A DNA stretch of 64,000 nt from an uncultured Prevotellaceae bacterium (GCA_946415365.1 CAMKSE010000011.1:1-64000); one strand, 5' to 3'. Counted from the first letter of the stretch, positions 44,786 to 54,335 are shown. Notes: generated by a model from the letters alone, not told the origin. Numbers and translations are program-made.

Positions 44786-46296
44786 TGGCACAGAATCAGA
44801 TACAGGAACAGAGTCAGCAACAGAAAATGTCGCAGATGGTATTGCGTCAGCAACTGTTGCAGGCATCACTGGTGGAACTGCCGTTGATGCAGCTCGTGGA
44901 TCGTGTGAACACAGAGATGAACGACAACCCGGCTCTCGAGCTGGACTCACCCTACGATTATGCTGAGGGTCCGGATAGTTCGGATGTTATGGACAGTCCT
45001 GACTCTGCCGATACCAGTGACGACTTCGAGGCCATGAGCGAGCGCGAAGAGCGACAGTCGGCCCTCGACGATGCCCTGAGCAATATAGGCCGCGACGATG
45101 ACGAACTGCCCGTCTATCAGGGTGGGAAGGACTTGTCTGATGAGCGCGAGGAGATGGTGTATGGACAGACCACCTCGTTTTACGACCAGCTGAAGGAACA
45201 GATGGGCATGCTCGACATGACGCCCCGTCAGCGCGACATTATGGAGTATCTGATCGGCTCGCTCGACGATGACGGACTCCTTCGCAAACGTCTTGACGCC
45301 ATCAGCGACGAATTAGCCATTTATTGTAACATTGATGCCCCTGAGAGTGAAATTCGCGAGGTGCAGTTGATGCTTCAGGGCTTCGACCCTGCGGGCATCG
45401 GAGCTGGCTCCCTCCAGGAGTGCCTCTTGCTACAGATTGCCCGTCGTGAGCCGTCGCCGCTGAAAGACCTCATGACTTGTGTCATCAACGATTATTTCGA
45501 GGAGTTCACCCGCAAGCATTGGGACAAGATCCGTTCTTCGCTGTCGCTCAGTGAGGCGCAGGCAGAACAACTGTTCCAGGAACTGCGCCGACTGAACCCC
45601 CGTCCTGGGGCATCGCTGGGTGAGACCGTGGGGCGCAGCCTGCAGCAGATAACCCCTGACTTCATCGTCGATACCCACGACGACGGCACCGTCACTTTCA
45701 CCCTCAATAACTTCGATGTACCTGAACTGAGGGTGTCGCAGTCGTTTGTGGATTCTCTGAAAGAGTTCCAGCAGAATCGTGATAATATGAGCCGCCAGTC
45801 GAAGGAGGCCTTGTTGTATATCAAAAATAAGGTGGATTCCGCTCAGAGCTTCATCGAAGCACTGAAGGTGAGACGTCAGACGCTGATCATCACCATGCGG
45901 ACCATCATACAGCTGCAGCATCAGTTCTTCGTCGACGGCGATGAGGCTTCGTTGCGCCCGATGATACTCAAGGATGTGGCTGAGAAGACTGGTCTCGACC
46001 TCTCCACGGTGTCGCGTGTCAGCAACTCCAAGTATGCCCAGACGCGCTGGGGTACCTTCCCTCTGCGCCATTTCTTCAGCGACAGCTACGTCACCCAGAG
46101 TGGCGAGGAGTTGTCTACACGTCGGATCAAGGCCGTCTTGCGCGAGATTGTGGATGCTGAGGACGCCAGACATCCGTTGAGCGACGATGATATCAAGTCG
46201 GCCCTTGCTGAGCGTGGCTTCCCCATCGCCCGTCGTACAGTGGCCAAGTATCGTGAGAAGTTAGGAATACCAATCGCAAGACTGAGGAAGAAGTAG
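44785..46296 (+). CDS. rpoN: RNA polymerase sigma-54 factor RpoN
   Basis: 503-aa sigma-54. The glutamine-rich region I (QIQEQSQQQKMSQMVLRQQLL) has the usual start, an acidic region II follows (about 50-115), then the core-binding domain and the HTH (GLDLSTVSRVSNSKYAQTRWG). The C-terminal RpoN box is intact as ARRTVAKYREKLGIP. It recognises -24/-12 promoters with enhancer-binding proteins. Second gene of a three-gene run with the hypothetical protein and the PAP2-like membrane protein. Confidence 0.97.
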   Translation: MAQNQIQEQSQQQKMSQMVLRQQLLQASLVELPLMQLVDRVNTEMNDNPALELDSPYDYAEGPDSSDVMDSPDSADTSDDFEAMSEREERQSALDDALSNIGRDDDELPVYQGGKDLSDEREEMVYGQTTSFYDQLKEQMGMLDMTPRQRDIMEYLIGSLDDDGLLRKRLDAISDELAIYCNIDAPESEIREVQLMLQGFDPAGIGAGSLQECLLLQIARREPSPLKDLMTCVINDYFEEFTRKHWDKIRSSLSLSEAQAEQLFQELRRLNPRPGASLGETVGRSLQQITPDFIVDTHDDGTVTFTLNNFDVPELRVSQSFVDSLKEFQQNRDNMSRQSKEALLYIKNKVDSAQSFIEALKVRRQTLIITMRTIIQLQHQFFVDGDEASLRPMILKDVAEKTGLDLSTVSRVSNSKYAQTRWGTFPLRHFFSDSYVTQSGEELSTRRIKAVLREIVDAEDARHPLSDDDIKSALAERGFPIARRTVAKYREKLGIPIARLRKK

Positions 46297-46309
46297 TTAC
46301 AGATTACAG

Positions 46310-46933
46310 ATGATGAAACGTGAGAAGACGATTATTTTGGCGGCGAGGTTAGTGAGCCTCCTCTTTACGCCCTTCTACCTGCCGATGGTGGGGCTGATGG
46401 CCCTGTTCCTGTTCAGTTACCTGTCGCTGATGCCCTGGGCCTACAAACTGCAGGTACTCACACTGGTCTATGTGTTCACCATTCTGCTGCCTACCGTGCT
46501 CATCCACTTATATCGCCGTTATCAGGGCTGGACGCTGATAGAAATGGGCTACAGGGAGCGCCGCATGGTGCCCTATGTCATCTCCATTCTCTGTTATTTC
46601 CTCTGCATCTATCTGATGGACATGATGCATATCCCTCATTTCATGGCAACCATCCTCTCGGCCGCACTGTTCATACAGGTGGCCTGCGCACTGATTAATG
46701 TGTGGTGGAAGATTTCCACACATACGGCTGCCATCGGAGGTGTGGCGGGTGCGCTGTTCTTCTTCGGCGAACTCTTCGGATTCAATCCCGTGTGGTGGCT
46801 CTGTCTGGTGTTCATTCTCGCAGGCGTCCTCGGCTCCAGCCGCATGATCCTCCGTCAGCACACGCTGGCTCAGGTCATCGTGGGCTTCTTCGTCGGCGTC
46901 ATCTGCTCCATCATCGGACTGATTTATCTATAG
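46310..46933 (+). CDS. PAP2-like integral membrane protein
   Basis: 207-aa protein with about six helices. STHTAAIGG and SRMILRQHTLAQVIVG resemble PAP2 motifs 2 and 3, but motif 1 (KxxxxxxRP) is not evident, so phosphatase activity is uncertain. Follows rpoN by 13 bp. Its TAG stop is the first three bases of the 7-bp repeat array before purE. Confidence 0.75.
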   Translation: MMKREKTIILAARLVSLLFTPFYLPMVGLMALFLFSYLSLMPWAYKLQVLTLVYVFTILLPTVLIHLYRRYQGWTLIEMGYRERRMVPYVISILCYFLCIYLMDMMHIPHFMATILSAALFIQVACALINVWWKISTHTAAIGGVAGALFFFGELFGFNPVWWLCLVFILAGVLGSSRMILRQHTLAQVIVGFFVGVICSIIGLIYL

Positions 46934-46961
46934 TTTACAGTTTAGAGTTTAAAGTTTATAG
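46931..46961 (+). repeat. Intercistronic 7-bp repeat before purE
   Basis: Units TAGTTTA, CAGTTTA, GAGTTTA, AAGTTTA then TAG. The first unit supplies the stop codon of the upstream gene; the array ends 6 bp before the purE ATG. Confidence 0.85.
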
Positions 46962-46967
46962 AAAAAT

Positions 46968-47474
46968 ATGAAACCATTAGTTAGTATTATCATGGGCAGC
47001 ACGAGCGACCTGCCCGTCATGGAAAAAGCCTGTCAGTTGCTCGACGATCTGCAGGTGCCCTTCGAGGTGAATGCCCTCTCCGCTCATCGCACTCCCGATG
47101 CCGTGGAACAGTTTGCACAGACGGCTAAGGACCGTGGTGTGAAGGTGATTATCGCTGGTGCCGGCATGGCTGCCGCCTTGCCTGGTGTCATCGCCGCCAG
47201 CACCACACTGCCCGTTATCGGCGTACCCATCAAGGGCATGCTCGACGGTCTCGACGCCCTCCTCTCCATCGTCCAGATGCCTCCTGGTATTCCAGTGGCC
47301 ACCGTCGGTGTCAACGGAGCCCAGAACGCAGCCATCCTCGCCGTGCAGATGATGGCGCTCTACGATGTGGACCTGGCCCAGCGCCTCGCTGTCTATAAAG
47401 GCAGCCTGCGTGTGAAGATCGAGAAGGCCAATAAGGACCTTGCAGAAGTGAAGTATCGGTTCAAGACGAATTAA
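46968..47474 (+). CDS. purE: N5-carboxyaminoimidazole ribonucleotide mutase PurE
   Basis: 168-aa class I PurE of purine biosynthesis. Signature blocks GSTSDLPVM, SAHRTPD and GAGMAAALPGV, plus NGAQNAAILAVQML-like helix (NAAILAVQMMALYD), are all present. Length is typical. It ends 1 bp before ispG, with which it is co-transcribed. Confidence 0.97.
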   Translation: MKPLVSIIMGSTSDLPVMEKACQLLDDLQVPFEVNALSAHRTPDAVEQFAQTAKDRGVKVIIAGAGMAAALPGVIAASTTLPVIGVPIKGMLDGLDALLSIVQMPPGIPVATVGVNGAQNAAILAVQMMALYDVDLAQRLAVYKGSLRVKIEKANKDLAEVKYRFKTN

Positions 47475-47475
47475 T

Positions 47476-48858
47476 ATGTACCAAAGAAGGAAAACGATTG
47501 TTGCCCGTGTCGGCAATATCGAGATAGGCGGTGACAACCCCATCCGCATCCAGTCGATGGCTACCGTCGACACCAATGATACTGAGGGTTGTGTGGCCCA
47601 GGCCAAGCGCATCATTGACGCTGGTGGCGAACTCGTGCGCTTTACCACACAGGGAACCCGTGAGGCGGAGAACATGAAGAATATCTCTGCCCGCTTGAAG
47701 GCTGACGGCTATCAGACACCCCTCGTGGCCGATGTGCACTTCACGGCCCATACGGCCGACGTTGCTGCCCTCTATTGCGAGAAGGTGCGCATCAATCCTG
47801 GCAACTATGTTGACCCAGGCCGTACGTTCAAGCATCTGGAATATACAGACGAGGAGTATGCCGCTGAACTGCAGAAGATAGAGCGCCAGCTGGTGCCGTT
47901 CATCAACATCTGCAAGGAACACCACACGGCCGTACGCATCGGCGTGAACCACGGCTCGCTCTCCGACCGTATCATGTCGCGTTATGGCGACACTCCTGAG
48001 GGCATCGTGGAGAGCTGCATGGAGTTCCTGCGCATCTTCCGTCGCGAGCAGTTCAACGACGTGGTTATCTCCATCAAGGCCTCCAACACGGTGGTCATGG
48101 TGACGACCGTCCGTCTGCTCGTACAGACCATGGATCGTGAGGATATGCACTACCCCCTCCACCTCGGCGTCACTGAGGCTGGCGAGGGTGAAGACGGCCG
48201 TATCAAGTCGGCTGTTGGCATCGGAGCCCTTCTCACAGAGGGCATCGGCGATACCATCCGTGTCAGTCTTTCCGAGGAACCAGAGTGTGAGATTCCCGTG
48301 GCCCGCAAACTTGTTGATATGATCCCTGAGTGTACCCGTCTGCGCGAAGAGGCTGAGGCTTCTATTCAAGATGACACGATCACCCTCAACCTCGATGCCC
48401 CTGACTACGAGACCCTCCAGCTCAAGGCAGCTATGGCCGTCGGCGGCCTCCTCATCGATCGCAAGGCCACTAAGCTGATAATAACTAGTTCAACTAGTCA
48501 GACTAGTCCAACTAGTTTAACTAGTCTCGCCGACGCCATCCTCCAGGCCGCCCGTATCAAGTTCACCAAGACTGAGTACATCTCCTGCCCGGGCTGCGGA
48601 CGTACGCTCTACAACCTCCAGGAGACTATTGCCCGTATCAAGGCTGCCACGAAAGACCTCGTTGGGCTGAAGATCGGCATCATGGGTTGCATCGTTAACG
48701 GCCCAGGTGAGATGGCTGATGCTGACTACGGTTATGTAGGTGCAGGCCGAGGAAAGATCTCTCTTTACCGTGCCAAAGAATGCGTTGAGAAGAATATCCC
48801 TGAGGCTGAGGCCGTAGACAAACTGCTCGAACTGATCCGTAACGACAGGAAGTCATAG
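47476..48858 (+). CDS. ispG: 4-hydroxy-3-methylbut-2-enyl-diphosphate synthase IspG, shortened three-domain type
   Basis: 460-aa iron-sulfur enzyme of the MEP isoprenoid pathway. The N-terminal barrel is of the large type (VRFTTQGTREAENM, GEDGRIKSAVGIGALLTEGIGDTIRVSL). The C-terminal FeS domain has KTEYISCPGCGRT and GCIVNGPGE. Three-domain IspG proteins of Bacteroidota, chlamydiae and plants carry a large insert (A*) between these; here only its end (LKAAMAVGGLLID) remains. An ACTAGTnnn array codes for residues 337-351, at the join, before ADAILQAARIKFTKTEY. A strong terminator follows the gene. Confidence 0.95.
   Translation: MYQRRKTIVARVGNIEIGGDNPIRIQSMATVDTNDTEGCVAQAKRIIDAGGELVRFTTQGTREAENMKNISARLKADGYQTPLVADVHFTAHTADVAALYCEKVRINPGNYVDPGRTFKHLEYTDEEYAAELQKIERQLVPFINICKEHHTAVRIGVNHGSLSDRIMSRYGDTPEGIVESCMEFLRIFRREQFNDVVISIKASNTVVMVTTVRLLVQTMDREDMHYPLHLGVTEAGEGEDGRIKSAVGIGALLTEGIGDTIRVSLSEEPECEIPVARKLVDMIPECTRLREEAEASIQDDTITLNLDAPDYETLQLKAAMAVGGLLIDRKATKLIITSSTSQTSPTSLTSLADAILQAARIKFTKTEYISCPGCGRTLYNLQETIARIKAATKDLVGLKIGIMGCIVNGPGEMADADYGYVGAGRGKISLYRAKECVEKNIPEAEAVDKLLELIRNDRKS
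48484..48528 (+). repeat. ACTAGTnnn x5 in-frame array in ispG
   Basis: Units ACTAGT+TCA, CAG, CCA, TTA, CTC (45 bp). They encode TSSTSQTSPTSLTSL, residues 337-351. Same core, period and copy number as in GH95 and the amylase. Confidence 0.9.
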
Positions 48859-48890
48859 CCTTCAATCGTTGACGTCGAAATATATAACGA

Positions 48891-48930
48891 AGTGACGGTT
48901 CTCTTGATTTCAAAAGAACCGTCACTTTTT
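48891..48930 (+). terminator. Terminator after ispG
   Basis: Perfect 12-bp arms AGTGACGGTTCT / AGAACCGTCACT with a 12-base loop and a TTTT run. Confidence 0.85.
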
Positions 48931-48967
48931 CTGTGACCTTCGCCGTAGGGGCGATTGGGACGAAACA

Positions 48968-50449
48968 TTAGAAGTTCAGCTCGCAGTTGACGCCGAGGAC
49001 GCGATTGGTGCGGGTGAAGGTGTCGCTGACAAGGGGTGAGGTGCTGGTGACACGGTTGTAGTCCTCGTAGTTCGTCTGGAAGTAGGCCGCACCGAGTTTG
49101 ATGTTGTCGTTGACGGTGTACTTGAATCCGAAGCCGATGCTGCTGGAATTGACCACGAACGACATATCGTTCATGTAGGCATCAGTCAGCTGGTAGCGCG
49201 TGAGTTGTCCTCCACCAGAGATGGTAAGGCGGTCGGTGACGTCCCACTCCACACCGCCGAGGTATTCATTCGTACCTCCGTCGAGTAGTTTCTGGGCGTC
49301 GTTATACCAGTGGGCCTTGGTGTCGTAGAAGTGGTGATAGCCGAGGTTCAGACGCACATGATCGGTGATGTTCCACATGGCTCCGAAGGCGAGCTGTGCA
49401 GGAGAGTCCTCGTCGATGCTCTCAGCATCACGGAATTTATTGACGGCAGGTATCTCGCTGGCTTCGTTGACGGTGGACTCGTTCTTCATACGTATCTGAG
49501 TCTTGGCCTCGTACTTCATGGCGAAGTTGAAAGGACCAATGCGATAGTCAACGCCTATGACGGGGGCTACGCCCACACTCGACTGGTTGCAGAGCAGGTT
49601 GACGCCCTGAGAGTACTTCTGCAGGGCGTTGAGGCTCTGCTTGGTGCCCTCGAGCTGTGCGAGTTTGGCGATGAGCTCAGCAGGTGCCTCCATGCCGGCT
49701 GCCTGATACTGGGCGATGCCTGCGTTGACCTGACTGATGCCTCCATCGACGGTGGTGGCGGCTGCCTGAAGGAAACTGCTAAAGTCGACATAGCCACCAG
49801 CGGTGTTCACCATGATGTTGTTAATCTTGGCCTTATAGGTGGCTGTGCCATAGAGCAGACGCAGACCGCCATAGACGGAGAGGTCGGGTGTGATCTTATA
49901 GGCAGCTCCAAGCTGGAAGCCGAAATAGTAGTTGCGGCCCTGCATGTAGCCGTCCATGTCGTAGCCTGTGGCTCCAAGAGGCTGCAGCTGAGTGGCGATG
50001 CTGCCCACTACACTCTCGAAGGAACCCAGACCGTCGGCAAACTCACAGGATCCGCCACCGCCAGGGACTGAGAAGTTGAACTGTACGCTCCAGTCACCTT
50101 TGTTATATGCAGCCTGAACGGAGGGTATGAAGGGGGCGTCGGCCACACCCTCGAAGGTCTTCTCCGTCAGTCCGCCGTTCTTGCGGCCAAGGGCGAAGAC
50201 GGGATTGTTGCTCTGGATGGTACGCGTCTGGTGGGCATACTGCCAGTTGATACCGAGATGGAAGCCCTCGGGCATGAAGGCCACACCAGCGGGGTTGGAA
50301 TAGACTCCGTCGAGGCCGATGGCAGCGTCGCGTGCAGGGTTGCGGAGGAAATCGATACTCTGATTCGTGTTGGTTAAGATTCCGCCTGCTGTGGCGGTGG
50401 TTGTTGCGGCCAGCATCATGCCAGCGAGCAAGAAATTGATTTTTTTCAT
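48968..50449 (-). CDS. FadL/OmpP1-type outer-membrane transporter
   Basis: 493 aa from the ATG at 50449, which gives a clean signal peptide (MKKINFLLAGMMLAATTTATAG); an in-frame ATG four codons earlier (50461) is also possible. The N-terminal NPARDAAIGLDGVYSNPAGVAF block and the many amphipathic strands to the last NFelix-like F fit OMPP1/FadL/TodX proteins, which pass hydrophobic compounds. A 75-residue segment with AAATTVDGGISQVNAGIAQY is helical and forms the family hatch or an external loop. Transcribed alone from 50481-50488. Confidence 0.9.
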   Translation of the reverse strand: MKKINFLLAGMMLAATTTATAGGILTNTNQSIDFLRNPARDAAIGLDGVYSNPAGVAFMPEGFHLGINWQYAHQTRTIQSNNPVFALGRKNGGLTEKTFEGVADAPFIPSVQAAYNKGDWSVQFNFSVPGGGGSCEFADGLGSFESVVGSIATQLQPLGATGYDMDGYMQGRNYYFGFQLGAAYKITPDLSVYGGLRLLYGTATYKAKINNIMVNTAGGYVDFSSFLQAAATTVDGGISQVNAGIAQYQAAGMEAPAELIAKLAQLEGTKQSLNALQKYSQGVNLLCNQSSVGVAPVIGVDYRIGPFNFAMKYEAKTQIRMKNESTVNEASEIPAVNKFRDAESIDEDSPAQLAFGAMWNITDHVRLNLGYHHFYDTKAHWYNDAQKLLDGGTNEYLGGVEWDVTDRLTISGGGQLTRYQLTDAYMNDMSFVVNSSSIGFGFKYTVNDNIKLGAAYFQTNYEDYNRVTSTSPLVSDTFTRTNRVLGVNCELNF

Positions 50450-50480
50450 ATCCTTAAACATTTTTTACGAAAATCGGCTG

Positions 50481-50488
50481 CAAAGGTA
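50481..50488 (-). promoter_or_regulatory. Promoter of the FadL-type gene
   Basis: TACCTTTG on the minus strand, 31 bp before the chosen start. Confidence 0.55.
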
Positions 50489-50542
50489 AAGATATCATTC
50501 TAATTTTTGCTGTTTACGCACACAAAGTTAACGAAGTTTAAC

Positions 50543-50580
50543 GAAAATTGCACACAAACAAGCATATTTGTGCAATTTTC
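50543..50580. promoter_or_regulatory. 12-bp palindrome next to a direct repeat
   Basis: Perfect arms GAAAATTGCACA (50543-50554) and TGTGCAATTTTC (50569-50580), loop 14. On its left lies a direct repeat GTTAACGAA/GTTTAACGAA (about 50527-50546). No T-run follows on either strand, so an operator is as likely as a terminator for the HD gene. Confidence 0.35.
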
Positions 50581-50619
50581 TGCGAATAATAGTTATTATG
50601 TTACTATGTTTTTAAGATA

Positions 50620-52680
50620 TTATGTCTTCTCCTTTTTCAGTTCTGGATAAGAAAGACGGGTGTGGTAGATGGTCTTCAGCTTCTCGATGAGGACGGTCTT
50701 GGCGTAGGCGATGTCACGGAAGGTGATGGGACACTCCTTGAAGTATCCTTCACTGACCTGGGCATCAATGAGACGGTTAACGAGCTCGCGGATGGTCTTC
50801 TCCGTATAGTCGGGCAGTGAACGTGAGGCCGCCTCGACCGTGTCGGCCATCATCAGAATGGCGTGTTCCTTGGTGAAGGGGTTGGGACCGGGATAGGTGA
50901 AAAGCAGCTCGTCGACGTCATCGTTGGGGTGGTTATTCTTGTACTGCACATAGAAGAACTTTGCCTTTCCTTGTCCGTGGTGGGTGGAGATGAAGTCGCG
51001 AATGATATTGGGCAGGTTATATTTCTCTGCCAACTTGATGCCTTCAGTGACGTGGCTGATGATCATCTGGGCACTGTCGATGGAACCCATCTTCTGATGA
51101 GGATTGACGCCCGACTGGTTTTCGGTGAAGTAGATGGGGTTGATGATCTTACCGATGTCATGGTAGAGCGCACCAGTACGTACCAGTTGGCTCTTGGCCC
51201 CAATCTTGTTGGCAATCTCGGCTGCGAGGTTGCCCACCTGTATGGAGTGCTGGAAGGTACCTGGAGCCACCTCACTCATCTTGCGCAGTAGCTCCTTGTT
51301 CATGTCGGAGAGCTCAATGAGGGTGATGTTCGACGTGAAGCCGAAAGCCTTCTCGATAAGGTAGAGCAGGGGGTAAGAGCAGAAAAGCAATAGTCCGTTG
51401 ACAACGATGATATTGTACTCACTTAAGGTGATACTCGAGATGTCGCTGTGGTCTATCCAGTCGAGCGCCAGGTTCGTGAGAGCCATTCCTACGGTGATGA
51501 GCACGGCCGTCCAGAAGAGTTGTGAGCGGCTGGAGAGCTCACGCAGGGAGTAGATGGCAATCATGCCTGCCACCGTTTCTACGGCTATGAACTCAAGTGG
51601 GTGCTGAAGTATGCAGGCACAGATGAGCACAGTGGTCATGTGGACAACGAAGGCCGTGCGTGAGTCCATGAATACCCTGACGAAGATGGGTATCATGGCA
51701 AAGGGCAGAATGTAGATGTGTAGTACGCTGTGCTTGACCATCATGGAGGCAGTGACCACGAACACCACGATGAGGGCATAAAGCATGGTAGCTGACCGTA
51801 CCTTCTCAAAGTAGTCCTTCCTGAAGAGTGTAAGGTAGAAGGTAAAGCAGATGATGAAGATCGACACGTAGAGTATCTGACCGAGGATGGTGTAGGAGAT
51901 GCGGGGGTCGTTCTCGTGCTTGCGCTCCGTCTCCTTCTTGAATGACATCAGGATGTTGTAGGTCTTGGTGTCGACGATGTCACCACGGTCGATGATCTTC
52001 TGTCCTCGCTGCACCAGACCCGTGGCCAGTGGTATGCTGTTGTGCAGGTCGTTGAGGCTTGACTCACTGCGTGCCTTGTCGTAGGTGAGATTGGGCGCCA
52101 GGTAGTCGTTGAGGTTGCATTTGCGGAGGATATCACGGTGGGCGGCGAGGGTCTCGTCGAGGAAAATCTGTTCGTAGGCTGATACCACGGAGTTGACAGT
52201 GCTAATCTGAACGCTATTGGCATCCTTGCCGTCGATAATCCGGATCATGCGTGTGGTGTCACGATGGAACTCGGCATAGTCGGAACTGTTCATGATGCCT
52301 TGGGTGTACAGGTCGCGCAGACGGTTGGCGATGATACTCAGGTAGTCGTTGCTCAGTCCTGGGATTCCGTTGTTGTAGTCCTTGAAGAACTGTCGTATCT
52401 CATTGCCCGCCACCTCCTTGTTGTAGATGAAGTAGGGCTCGTAGAGCTGCATCAGGCTGTCGCGCTCTGCCTTGACAGCCTCGTCGCTCTTATAGACAGG
52501 GAAGTCGAAGGGGGCGCTGAGGTCTGAATAGATCCAGGGCTTTCCCTTTTCGATGTTGTAGTTGAAACTGTTGCGACGTGGCATGAGCCATACGATGATG
52601 GCTACAGAGGCTATGACCAGTAGGGCGCGTACAAGAATCTCGTGCCACGTAAGGTCGTCTTTGGTGATTTTACTACTCAT
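50620..52680 (-). CDS. 7TM-HD phosphodiesterase (PgpH-like)
   Basis: 686 aa from the ATG at 52680. A longer frame starts at 52728, but the promoter element at 52698-52705 lies inside it, so the shorter start is chosen. N-terminal helix, large extracytoplasmic 7TMR-HDED domain (about 45-260), seven helices (about 265-455) and an HD domain with ALYHDIGKI, STHHGQGKA. This architecture is that of the c-di-AMP phosphodiesterase PgpH. Role in c-di-AMP or other nucleotide turnover is inferred from the family. Confidence 0.92.
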   Translation of the reverse strand: MSSKITKDDLTWHEILVRALLVIASVAIIVWLMPRRNSFNYNIEKGKPWIYSDLSAPFDFPVYKSDEAVKAERDSLMQLYEPYFIYNKEVAGNEIRQFFKDYNNGIPGLSNDYLSIIANRLRDLYTQGIMNSSDYAEFHRDTTRMIRIIDGKDANSVQISTVNSVVSAYEQIFLDETLAAHRDILRKCNLNDYLAPNLTYDKARSESSLNDLHNSIPLATGLVQRGQKIIDRGDIVDTKTYNILMSFKKETERKHENDPRISYTILGQILYVSIFIICFTFYLTLFRKDYFEKVRSATMLYALIVVFVVTASMMVKHSVLHIYILPFAMIPIFVRVFMDSRTAFVVHMTTVLICACILQHPLEFIAVETVAGMIAIYSLRELSSRSQLFWTAVLITVGMALTNLALDWIDHSDISSITLSEYNIIVVNGLLLFCSYPLLYLIEKAFGFTSNITLIELSDMNKELLRKMSEVAPGTFQHSIQVGNLAAEIANKIGAKSQLVRTGALYHDIGKIINPIYFTENQSGVNPHQKMGSIDSAQMIISHVTEGIKLAEKYNLPNIIRDFISTHHGQGKAKFFYVQYKNNHPNDDVDELLFTYPGPNPFTKEHAILMMADTVEAASRSLPDYTEKTIRELVNRLIDAQVSEGYFKECPITFRDIAYAKTVLIEKLKTIYHTRLSYPELKKEKT

Positions 52681-52697
52681 TTCTGTTGATTTTGCTG

Positions 52698-52705
52698 CAA
52701 AGATA
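52698..52705 (-). promoter_or_regulatory. Promoter of the PgpH-like gene
   Basis: TATCTTTG on the minus strand, 17 bp upstream of the chosen start; it decides between the two in-frame ATGs. Confidence 0.6.
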
Positions 52706-52790
52706 CAAAAAATAACCACAGATTTCATAGATTCTGCGGATTATTTTACATTTTTTTCTGCGTATTCTGTTTATTCTGCGGTTTATTTAG

Positions 52791-52798
52791 TAACTTTG
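52791..52798 (+). promoter_or_regulatory. Promoter of the gltX operon
   Basis: TAACTTTG followed by CAGG, 19 bp before the gltX ATG. Confidence 0.6.
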
Positions 52799-52817
52799 CA
52801 GGCAAATTAACGAAATT

Positions 52818-54335
52818 ATGTCAGAAAGAAGAGTGAGGGTGCGCTTTGCACCCAGTCCTACGGGGGCGTTGCACATCGGTGGTGTGAGGACTGCCCTTTA
52901 TAATTATTTGTTCGCACGCCAGCATGGCGGTGACCTGGTGTTCCGTATCGAGGACACAGACTCCAACCGTTTTGTACCAGGGGCAGAGGAGTATATCATC
53001 GAGTCGTTCAAATGGCTGGGCATCCAGTTCGACGAGGGTGTCTCGTTTGGTGGCGACAAGGGTCCCTACCGTCAGAGTGAGCGTCGCGACATCTATAAGA
53101 AATATGTGCAGCAGCTGTTGGATGCCGACAAGGCCTATATCGCCTTCGACACGCCAGAAGAACTGGAGGCTAAGCGCGCTGAGATCCAGAATTTCCAGTA
53201 CGACTGTCACACGCGCAGTCAGATGCGCAATTCGCTGACTCTGCCGAAGGAGGAAGTGGAGCAATTGATTGCCGAAGGTAAGCAGTATGTGGTGCGCTTC
53301 AAGATTGAAGGCGGACAGGAGGTGCTGGTGCACGACCTGATTCGTGGTGAGGTGCGCGTCAAGACCGACATCCTCGACGATAAGGTACTCTACAAGAGTG
53401 CCGACCAGTTGCCAACATATCACTTGGCAAACATCGTGGATGACCACCTGATGGAGATTTCCCACGTCATCCGTGGTGAGGAGTGGTTGCCCTCAGCCCC
53501 CTTGCACGTGTTACTCTACGAAGCTTTCGGCTGGCAGGACACGATGCCGCAGTTTGCCCATCTGCCGCTGCTGCTGAAACCCGACGGCAAAGGAAAGCTC
53601 TCGAAGCGCGACGGTGACCGTTTGGGATTCCCTGTGTTCCCGTTGCTCTGGAAAGACCCGAAGACAGGAGAGACCTCCCGTGGCTATCGTGAGGATGGCT
53701 ACTTCCCTGAGGCCGTCATCAACTTCCTCGCTCTCTTGGGCTGGAACCCGGGTACGGAACAGGAACTCTTCACGCTCGACGAGTTGGTGCCGCTGTTCGA
53801 CATCTCCAAATGCTCGAAGGCTGGTGCGAAGTTCGCCTATGAGAAGGCTATCTGGTTCAACCATGAGTATATCCTGAAGAAGTCGAACGAGGAGATTGCA
53901 GCCCTCTTTGAGCCTATCGTCAAGGAGCACTGTCCGGAGGAGACCTCTGAGCGCATCCTACAAGTGACGGCCATGATGAAGGACCGTGTGTCGTTCGTCC
54001 ATGAGCTGTGGCCTCTGTGCTCGTTCTTCTTCGAGGCTCCGACAGCGTATGACGAGAAGACGGCGAAGAAGCGTTGGAAGGAAGACTCTGCAGCCGTTCT
54101 GACGGAACTGATTGGTGTCCTGGAGGGTATCGATGACTTCTCACTCGAGAACCAGGAGCAGATTGTGCACGCCTGGGTGGAGCAGAAGGAGTATAAACTC
54201 GGCAATGTGATGAATGCGTGGCGCCTGACGCTCGTTGGAGAGGGCAAGGGTCCTGGAATGTTCGATATCTCGGCCTTCCTCGGGAAGGAAGAGACCATCC
54301 GCAGAATGCGACGTGCCATTGAAGTGCTTGGCTGA
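52818..54335 (+). CDS. gltX: Glutamyl-tRNA synthetase
   Basis: 505-aa class I synthetase charging tRNA-Glu. The HIGH-type motif is [11 protein letters not shown] near the start and the KMSKS-type motif is [11 protein letters not shown]-terminal anticodon-binding part is complete. The TGA stop shares one base with the ATG of waaA. Confidence 0.97.
   Translation: MSERRVRVRFAPSPTGALHIGGVRTALYNYLFARQHGGDLVFRIEDTDSNRFVPGAEEYIIESFKWLGIQFDEGVSFGGDKGPYRQSERRDIYKKYVQQLLDADKAYIAFDTPEELEAKRAEIQNFQYDCHTRSQMRNSLTLPKEEVEQLIAEGKQYVVRFKIEGGQEVLVHDLIRGEVRVKTDILDDKVLYKSADQLPTYHLANIVDDHLMEISHVIRGEEWLPSAPLHVLLYEAFGWQDTMPQFAHLPLLLKPDGKGKLSKRDGDRLGFPVFPLLWKDPKTGETSRGYREDGYFPEAVINFLALLGWNPGTEQELFTLDELVPLFDISKCSKAGAKFAYEKAIWFNHEYILKKSNEEIAALFEPIVKEHCPEETSERILQVTAMMKDRVSFVHELWPLCSFFFEAPTAYDEKTAKKRWKEDSAAVLTELIGVLEGIDDFSLENQEQIVHAWVEQKEYKLGNVMNAWRLTLVGEGKGPGMFDISAFLGKEETIRRMRRAIEVLG

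Noticed and set aside
44027..44950. Minus-strand frame of 307 codons opposite the gene before rpoN
   Set aside because: The plus-strand gene has a promoter and is coupled to rpoN; the minus frame has no signature.
52681..52728. Upstream ATG start for the PgpH-like protein
   Set aside because: The -7 element at 52698-52705 falls inside this extension.
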